From UBA11524 sp964464815 (GTDB lineage: Bacteria; Bacillota; Clostridia; Christensenellales; Aristaeellaceae), in the NCBI GenBank assembly GCA_964464815.1, contig CAYXHF010000008.1, positions 1-64,000 on the forward strand: a stretch of 64,000 bases of DNA, in the 5' to 3' direction. This document shows positions 59,749 to 64,000 of the stretch, in pieces. Both the position numbers and the translations under genes were made by a program. The notes under the pieces are model-generated. The model made no database searches. It was not told where the DNA came from and worked only from the letters and a program-made list of their open reading frames with translations. How positions within the stretch are numbered: the stretch's first letter is position 1; every line of letters begins with the position of its first letter.

Positions 59749-60110
59749 TTACTTTCTCACGACCCAAATGCACAGTGGCGTTTTCTCGTTTGGAACAACA
59801 AGCTTCTGCTCCTTAATCAGCTCCTCCATCAAAAAGGCAGCGACGTCAATGCGATGATGAATTTTCGCAATATCACCGCACTGATCCTTAAGGGCCGTCG
59901 GCACATGCTCGGCGAGAATCCTTTCTGCCTGATTCGATATGTCAATCATGCAGTTCGCAACTTCCTCAATGATGCCCGACAGGAGACTCGTGACTTTTTC
60001 AAACACCTCTTGCTCAAACACAAGGAAGTTCGCGGACAGCTTGTTATTTTCGCTGAAAACAAACCTATTCTCGATGAGCCACGGAAGTGTGGGAATAGTC
60101 ACAAGGTTGA
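59749..60110 (-). pseudogene. 3' remnant of an unrecognised gene
   Basis: The frame ends in a well-formed protein terminus (VFEKVTSLLSGIIEEVANCM, HHRIDVAAFLMEELIKEQKL, TPLCIWVVRK) of about 110 residues, but there is no ribosome binding site or credible start; the frame runs upstream into low-complexity sequence. The composition is AT-richer than the neighbours. I read it as the tail of a truncated accessory gene. Confidence 0.45.
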
Positions 60111-60215
60111 GAGAGAAACAACCTTGAAAGAAGAAAAAGAAAGTTGAGGTAAGGTATTTCCTTCGTCTCTTTTGCATGCAACTATTTACTACACAGAATC
60201 ATCATGAAAGAAGTT

Positions 60216-60347
60216 TCAGCAAGGTTTGCTTTTTCCAGTTTCCCAGCGATTCACTGTTGTAAAAGAAACTCCAAGTTCTTTTGCAAAAGCCTCTTGACTA
60301 AGAAAACTCTTCTGGCGAATGGCCTTCAAGCTATTTTCAAACTCCAA
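60216..60347 (-). CDS. Truncated XRE-family HTH protein
   Basis: A 43-residue frame that is almost only a helix-turn-helix: SLKAIRQKSFLSQEAFAKEL and GVSFTTVNRWETGKSKP, then a stop. I prefer the TTG at 60347, which has TGGAGG 8 bp upstream; an ATG at 60362 overlaps that site. It has its own promoter. In related proteins this HTH is the N-terminal part of a longer chain, so this is either a natural micro-regulator or a cut gene. Confidence 0.6.
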   Translation of the reverse strand: MEFENSLKAIRQKSFLSQEAFAKELGVSFTTVNRWETGKSKPC

Positions 60348-60379
60348 ACTTGGCACCTCCATAGCAAGTATATGTAGAG

Positions 60380-60408
60380 ATTATAGCATGTCTATACTTT
60401 TTCTTCAA
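60380..60408 (-). promoter_or_regulatory. Promoter of the truncated XRE gene
   Basis: TTGAAG (60403-60408) and TATAAT (60380-60385) with a 17-bp spacer. Confidence 0.7.
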
Positions 60409-60422
60409 GCGAACACTCTACG

Positions 60423-60458
60423 AAAAAACATCGCACAGTCAAAAACCATGCGATGTTT
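60423..60458 (-). terminator. Terminator after the second HTH remnant
   Basis: AAACATCGCA and TGCGATGTTT arms (60426-60435 with 60449-60458) and a U run on the minus strand. Confidence 0.75.
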
Positions 60459-60462
60459 ACAT

Positions 60463-60549
60463 TCAAATTGATACCATTTTCAAATATTTGTACACAGTTG
60501 GTCTGCTCAATCCACACAGCCTTGCAAACTCGCTCAGATTGATCTGACC
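60463..60549 (-). pseudogene. C-terminal HTH fragment, invertase/resolvase-like
   Basis: The frame reads GQINLSEFARLCGLSRPTVY then KYLKMVSI and stop, a helix-turn-helix like that at the end of site-specific recombinases or small regulators. No start is present, and the frame upstream is broken. It is followed by an intact terminator. Confidence 0.45.
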
Positions 60550-60649
60550 TGAGAGGAAAGAATGTTGTGACTGAAGAGTTGTGACAGAGCAAACTTGTCT
60601 GAGCGGCAGGAGCAGAGCCTAATGACAGAAGCATGACTGAAGAGGGCAT

Positions 60650-60680
60650 GAAAAGAGGCCAGCCCCTTGCGGGACTGACC
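60650..60680 (-). terminator. Terminator of the rubrerythrin gene
   Basis: GGTCAGTCCC and GGGGCTGGCC pair with two G-U pairs on the minus-strand RNA around GCAA, followed by UCUUUUC. Confidence 0.65.
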
Positions 60681-60739
60681 TATCATTTGGTCGGCTTACG
60701 CCGCCCATGTAGGCTGTTTTTAAGCCCATTTTGGTATAA

Positions 60740-61282
60740 TTACTTGCCGAAGTAGCGGTTCAGCAGACCCTCGAAGGCCTTGCCGTGACGGGCTTCGTCG
60801 CGGGCCATTTCATGCACGGTGTCATGGATGGCGTCCAGGTTGAGCGCCTTGGCCAGCTTGGCCAGCTCGACCTTGCCCATGGTGGCGCCGTTTTCGGCTT
60901 CCACGCGCATCTGCAGGTTCTTCTTCGTGCTGTCGGTCACGACTTCACCCAGAAGCTCCGCGAACTTCGCGGCATGCTCCGCTTCTTCAAAGGCAGCCTT
61001 CTCCCAGTACAGGCCGATTTCCGGATAGCCTTCACGATGCGCCACACGCGCCATCGCCAGGTACATGCCCACTTCGGTGCATTCGCCCTGGAAGTTTTCA
61101 CGCAGACCCTGGATGATTTCCTCCGGCGCGCCCTTTGCCACACCGACCACATGCTCCGCCGCCCAGCTCATGTTCTGGTCCTGCTTGATGAACTTGCTGG
61201 CCGGTGCCTTGCAAACCGGGCACTGCTCCGGCGCCTGATCACCCTCGTGCACATAACCGCAAATGCTGCAAACCCACTTCAT
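60740..61282 (-). CDS. rbr: Reverse rubrerythrin (NADH peroxidase type)
   Basis: A 180-residue non-haem iron protein. The rubredoxin-like domain comes first (CSICGYVHEGD, CPVCKAPASKF), followed by the ferritin-like di-iron domain (GECTEVGMYLAMARVAHREG, EEAEHAAKFAELL, EMARDEARHGKAFEGLL). This domain order defines reverse rubrerythrins, which protect anaerobes by reducing peroxide. GGAGGT precedes the ATG at 61282. It is a single gene. Confidence 0.94.
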   Translation of the reverse strand: MKWVCSICGYVHEGDQAPEQCPVCKAPASKFIKQDQNMSWAAEHVVGVAKGAPEEIIQGLRENFQGECTEVGMYLAMARVAHREGYPEIGLYWEKAAFEEAEHAAKFAELLGEVVTDSTKKNLQMRVEAENGATMGKVELAKLAKALNLDAIHDTVHEMARDEARHGKAFEGLLNRYFGK

Positions 61283-61358
61283 AATACAATACCTCCATTT
61301 TTTATCTGGCCTGATGGCCGATTTTCCAATTTTCATTCCGGCGTTTCCGCCTGATTGA

Positions 61359-61386
61359 AGTATACCCCAATTCCACCGTAAGTGAA
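61359..61386 (-). promoter_or_regulatory. Promoter of the rubrerythrin gene
   Basis: TTCACT (61381-61386) and TATACT (61359-61364) with a 16-bp spacer. Confidence 0.55.
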
Positions 61387-61642
61387 ACATAAAAAACAAA
61401 TTTTTTTGAAAAACTTTTCTACTCGTAGGATTCGACAAAAAGCGCTGAAATCCTTTCTAAAAAACACAATTTTCTCACGAAAGAAAAAAGGAGTTTTGCA
61501 CCCGCAGGGCGAATGAATAGTAGAAGATTCTTTTGGTGATGATAGGAAGGCATTCTTGCTCCCCTGCGCCCTGTGCGCACCAAAGAAGCTTCTTGACATA
61601 CTACAGTTTGTGAATGCTTTAGCATTAGGAGGAATTTTTCGC
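61387..61642 (+). other. Gene-free leader region ahead of the GMP synthase-like gene
   Basis: This stretch holds no gene. A long-range inverted repeat (CAGGGCG 61505-61511 and CGCCCTG 61567-61573) encloses an AT-rich segment. A TTGACA (61593-61598) has no good -10 at 16-18 bp. A small hairpin (AATGC/GCATT) lies just before the TAGGAGG of the gene. No guanine riboswitch core is seen. Confidence 0.35.
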
Positions 61643-63094
61643 ATGCAGGATTTGGTGGTCGTCGTCAATCTGAATACGTCAGCATGCCGTATGATTGCCC
61701 AGAAGCTTCGTGCGGAGCATTTCTATTGCCGCATCGTTTCTGCCACCTGCGCGGCGGAGGATATTCAGCGCATGAACGCCCGTGGCATTCTGCTGGCCGC
61801 CGGTGCGAGTGGCGAGGCGGTGGACGTGCCGTACATGATGGACTATCTGCAAACGGGTCTGCCGATGCTGTGTGTGGGCGACGCGGCACTGACGCTGTGC
61901 CAGCGCTTGGGCGGCGAGCTGCTGCCCCTGACGGCCACGGAGGGCACGATGCAGATTCATCTGGATGCCGCCGACAACCTGCTGACGGACATTGAGGACA
62001 CGGATCGCTATCAGCCGCAGCTGCGTTGCATGTCGATTGCCGAAGAACAGGCCGCGCCGATTGCCACGACGGAGCAGGGTCTGCTGGGCTTCCACGCGCG
62101 TCACCGGGATGTATGGGGCTTCTCCTTCCAGATGGAGCGCAACGACCCGTTCACCAGCCATTTGTTGATTCGCTTCTGCCAGCACATTTGCGCCTGCACA
62201 CCCTGGTGGACGCATCAGGCGCTGATTGACCGTGCGCGGGAGGAAATTGACCGCGCGGCCAACGGTGGCAGTGCGCTATGCAGCCTATCCGGCGGTGTGG
62301 ACAGCGGTGTCTGCGCGGTGCTGGGCAATTTAGCGATTGGCCATCGTTTACACTGTATTTTCATTGATTCCGGCCTTCTACGCAAGGACGAGAGCGAGCA
62401 GGTCATGGCGTACTATCACGACAGCCTCGGCCTGAATCTACGCCGCATTGATGCACGCGAAGAGTTCCTGACGGCGCTTGCCGGTGTAACGGACGCCGCG
62501 GAAAAGGAGCGCATCGTCACCGAACGCATGATGTCCATTCTCAGCCGGGAGGCCGCCGCGATTGACGACATTCGTCTTGTCATTCAGGGCACGAACGTAT
62601 CCGACACGCTCTATCAGCCGCACACCGGCAGCACGATTGACGGGCTACCCATCATCGAGCCGGTTCGGGAGCTATTCAAGGACGAGATTCGCCAGGTCGG
62701 TCAGGAGCTTGGCATGCCGCCGGCGCTTGTGAATCGTCAGCCCTTCCCTGGCAGCGGGCTTGCGTCGCGCATTCTCACGAACGTGACGGCGGAGCGTCTG
62801 GAGGTTCTCCGCGAGGCGGATGCCATCTTCCGGCGCGAAGTTGAAGAGAGCAATCAGAATCGTCGTCTATGGCAATATTTTGCGGCATTAACGGAGTCCC
62901 CGTTTATTGACACCGGGTATGTGATTACGTTACGTGCGGTGCAAGCCGCCGAGGGTGCTGGCGGGAACACGGCGCGATTCACGCCCGATTTACTGGAGCG
63001 TGTTGCGGCGCAGATTCTTACGCAATGTCCGCAAGTACAGCGTGTGATGTATGATTTAACGCCGAGCAAGTCGTATCAGCAGGCAAATCAATAA
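61643..63094 (+). CDS. GMP synthase-like protein with inactive glutaminase domain
   Basis: A 483-residue GuaA relative. The C-terminal ATP pyrophosphatase half keeps LCSLSGGVDSG (near residue 216), FIDSGLLRKDE, IEPVRELFKDEIRQVGQELGMP, QPFPGSGLASRI and the dimerisation tail. In the N-terminal GATase half the nucleophile Cys position is Gly 79 (PMLCVGDAAL) and the FHPE motif reads FQME (Q163), so Cys and His of the triad are gone. It may use free ammonia, act with a separate glutaminase, or make another product. TAGGAGG precedes the ATG at 61643. Whether a normal guaA exists elsewhere cannot be seen. Confidence 0.85.
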   Translation: MQDLVVVVNLNTSACRMIAQKLRAEHFYCRIVSATCAAEDIQRMNARGILLAAGASGEAVDVPYMMDYLQTGLPMLCVGDAALTLCQRLGGELLPLTATEGTMQIHLDAADNLLTDIEDTDRYQPQLRCMSIAEEQAAPIATTEQGLLGFHARHRDVWGFSFQMERNDPFTSHLLIRFCQHICACTPWWTHQALIDRAREEIDRAANGGSALCSLSGGVDSGVCAVLGNLAIGHRLHCIFIDSGLLRKDESEQVMAYYHDSLGLNLRRIDAREEFLTALAGVTDAAEKERIVTERMMSILSREAAAIDDIRLVIQGTNVSDTLYQPHTGSTIDGLPIIEPVRELFKDEIRQVGQELGMPPALVNRQPFPGSGLASRILTNVTAERLEVLREADAIFRREVEESNQNRRLWQYFAALTESPFIDTGYVITLRAVQAAEGAGGNTARFTPDLLERVAAQILTQCPQVQRVMYDLTPSKSYQQANQ

Positions 63095-63097
63095 AAA

Positions 63098-63141
63098 AAG
63101 GGCATTGGACAGGGCAAAAACTCCCCTGGCCAATGCCCTTT
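63098..63141. terminator. Terminator after the GMP synthase-like gene
   Basis: GGGCATTGG (63100-63108) and CCAATGCCC (63130-63138) with further pairing of CAGGG and CCCCTG inside. The U run is strong on the minus strand and short on the plus strand, so it likely works in both directions. Confidence 0.7.
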
Positions 63142-63191
63142 CCACATCAAAAAAACATTTTTACGCGGAAAGAATCAAAAATATCGCGTCA

Positions 63192-63386
63192 ACTCCATCG
63201 CGAAAAGGGTGTCGAGAGGGCTGAAAGGCCTTCGCAGGTCAAGGGTGGCGCCCTTGTGGGGGCTGGGGCAACGCCCCAGAAGTGCAATCAAGAAAGCGTA
63301 GACAATCCTCTTCACAGCACTGCAAAGCACGCGCTCGCAAACGCGCGAAGACTAGCTTTCTTCCCGCATGGCAAGAAACAAGCATG
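63192..63386 (+). repeat. Dispersed hairpin-rich repeat, copy B
   Basis: The same 195-bp element as at 39263-39457, in the opposite orientation. The core from 63280 to 63340 is almost identical, while two hairpins (63241-63255 and 63263-63279) differ by base-pair-preserving changes. Confidence 0.75.
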
Positions 63387-63433
63387 ATTTAATAGAATTG
63401 CTTGGTTTTCTTTGTTGCGGCTAGATTTTGCTT

Positions 63434-63946
63434 GCTAGAACCAGAGGACTTTCCGGTCGCCCTCTGGACTCCTTCGGTTGCCGACTTTTGGGAGTTGTAT
63501 TGTTTTGATTCTTTTTGGATATAGCTTGTTTTTTTCCTTTGCGGCTGGGCTTTCTTTGCTAGAACCAGAGGGCTTTCCGGTCGCCCTCTGGACTCCTTCG
63601 GTTGCCGACTTTTGGGAGTTGTATTGTNNNNNNNNNNNNNNNNNNNNNNNNNNNNNNNNNNNNNNNNNNNNNNNNNNNNNNNNNNNNNNNNNNNNNNNNN
63701 NNNNNNNNNNNNNNNNNNNNNNNNNNNTTTGATTCTTTGGGGATATAGCTTGTTTTTTTCCTTTGTGGCTGGGCTTTTCTTGCTGCAACCAGAGGGCTTT
63801 CCGGTCGCCCTCTGGACTCCTTCGGTTGCCACCTTTGGGCGTTGTATTGTTTTGTTTCTTTTTTTGATATAGCTTGTTTTTTTCCTTTGCAGCTGGGCTT
63901 TTCTTGCTGCAACCAGAGGGCTTTCCGGTCGCCCTCTGGACTCCTT
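63434..63946 (+). repeat. 124-bp tandem repeat array
   Basis: At least four units start at 63434, 63558, 63782 and 63906, and two neighbouring spacings are exactly 124 bp. Each holds a hairpin CCAGAGGGC/GCCCTCTGG and a T-rich stretch. The period is not a multiple of three and frames do not repeat in phase, so the array is non-coding. It is broken by an N gap and cut by a second gap at the window end. Confidence 0.85.
63628..63727. other. Assembly gap of 100 N inside the tandem array
   Basis: Exactly 100 N, the usual placeholder for a gap of unknown size. The true copy number of the 124-bp array is therefore unknown. A second N run starts at 63947. Confidence 0.95.
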
Positions 63947-64000
63947 NNNNNNNNNNNNNNNNNNNNNNNNNNNNNNNNNNNNNNNNNNNNNNNNNNNNNN

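Overview
The window reads as a chromosomal piece of a fairly GC-rich, spore-forming member of the Clostridia (Firmicutes). Direct support comes from spore genes (spoIVA, gpr, spoIIP, and a spoIVFA-spoIVFB pair), forespore- and mother-cell-type promoter elements in front of some of them, the Firmicutes-specific RicT/YlbF-type proteins, the c-di-AMP receptor DarA, a LoaP antiterminator, strong AAGGAGG ribosome binding sites and canonical TTGACA/TATAAT promoters. Two runs of N near the end show it is a scaffold, probably from a draft or metagenome assembly.

Layout. 0-2.6 kb (minus strand): two sugar-phosphate transferases and LoaP, followed by a promoter-structured RNA-terminator unit and the edge of a further gene, probably the start of a surface polysaccharide locus. 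2.8-8.9 kb (plus): a small membrane protein with a DUF4230 protein, the arginine operon argC-argJ-argB-argD, and a uridine-kinase-like NTPase. 8.8-12.7 kb: a small antisense-overlapping gene, an aldose-epimerase-like protein, an APE-repeat coiled-coil protein and a split transketolase. 12.7-16.5 kb (minus): spoIVFA-spoIVFB-feoA-feoB in one overlapping run. 16.5-29 kb (minus): a nine-gene operon from one promoter with two radical-SAM-associated genes, rng, miaB, a YlbF-family gene, mutS, mutL, miaA and ynbB. 29-39 kb: SpoIIP-related and other membrane proteins, an isolated 755-residue orphan protein, then spoIIP, gpr, a phosphoribosyltransferase, spoIVA, rplS and a secreted cysteine-peptidase-like protein. 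39-45.6 kb: a dispersed hairpin repeat, an ABC exporter, a ferredoxin, darA-holB-ricT and a free-standing tRNA-Ser. 45.6-46.9 kb is an AT-richer accessory island with a transposase scar.

46.9-50.7 kb holds the most interesting cluster: a ZorA-like (MotA-type) channel with a long coiled-coil tail, a ZorB-like (MotB/OmpA) partner with an unusually long coiled coil, and an unknown exported protein, followed upstream by an orphan CadC-type metal sensor. No ZorC, ZorD or ZorE candidate is nearby. 50.7-59.5 kb: two exported envelope proteins, a GH2 beta-mannosidase and a TldD/TldE pair. 59.7-60.6 kb is a second decayed island with fragments of HTH genes. The window ends with a reverse rubrerythrin, a GMP-synthase-like protein whose glutaminase site is lost, a second copy of the hairpin repeat, and a 124-bp tandem array broken by assembly gaps.

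Many very long open frames lie antisense to real genes (for example opposite argD, miaB, mutS and the radical SAM gene). They follow from GC-rich codon use and are not annotated.
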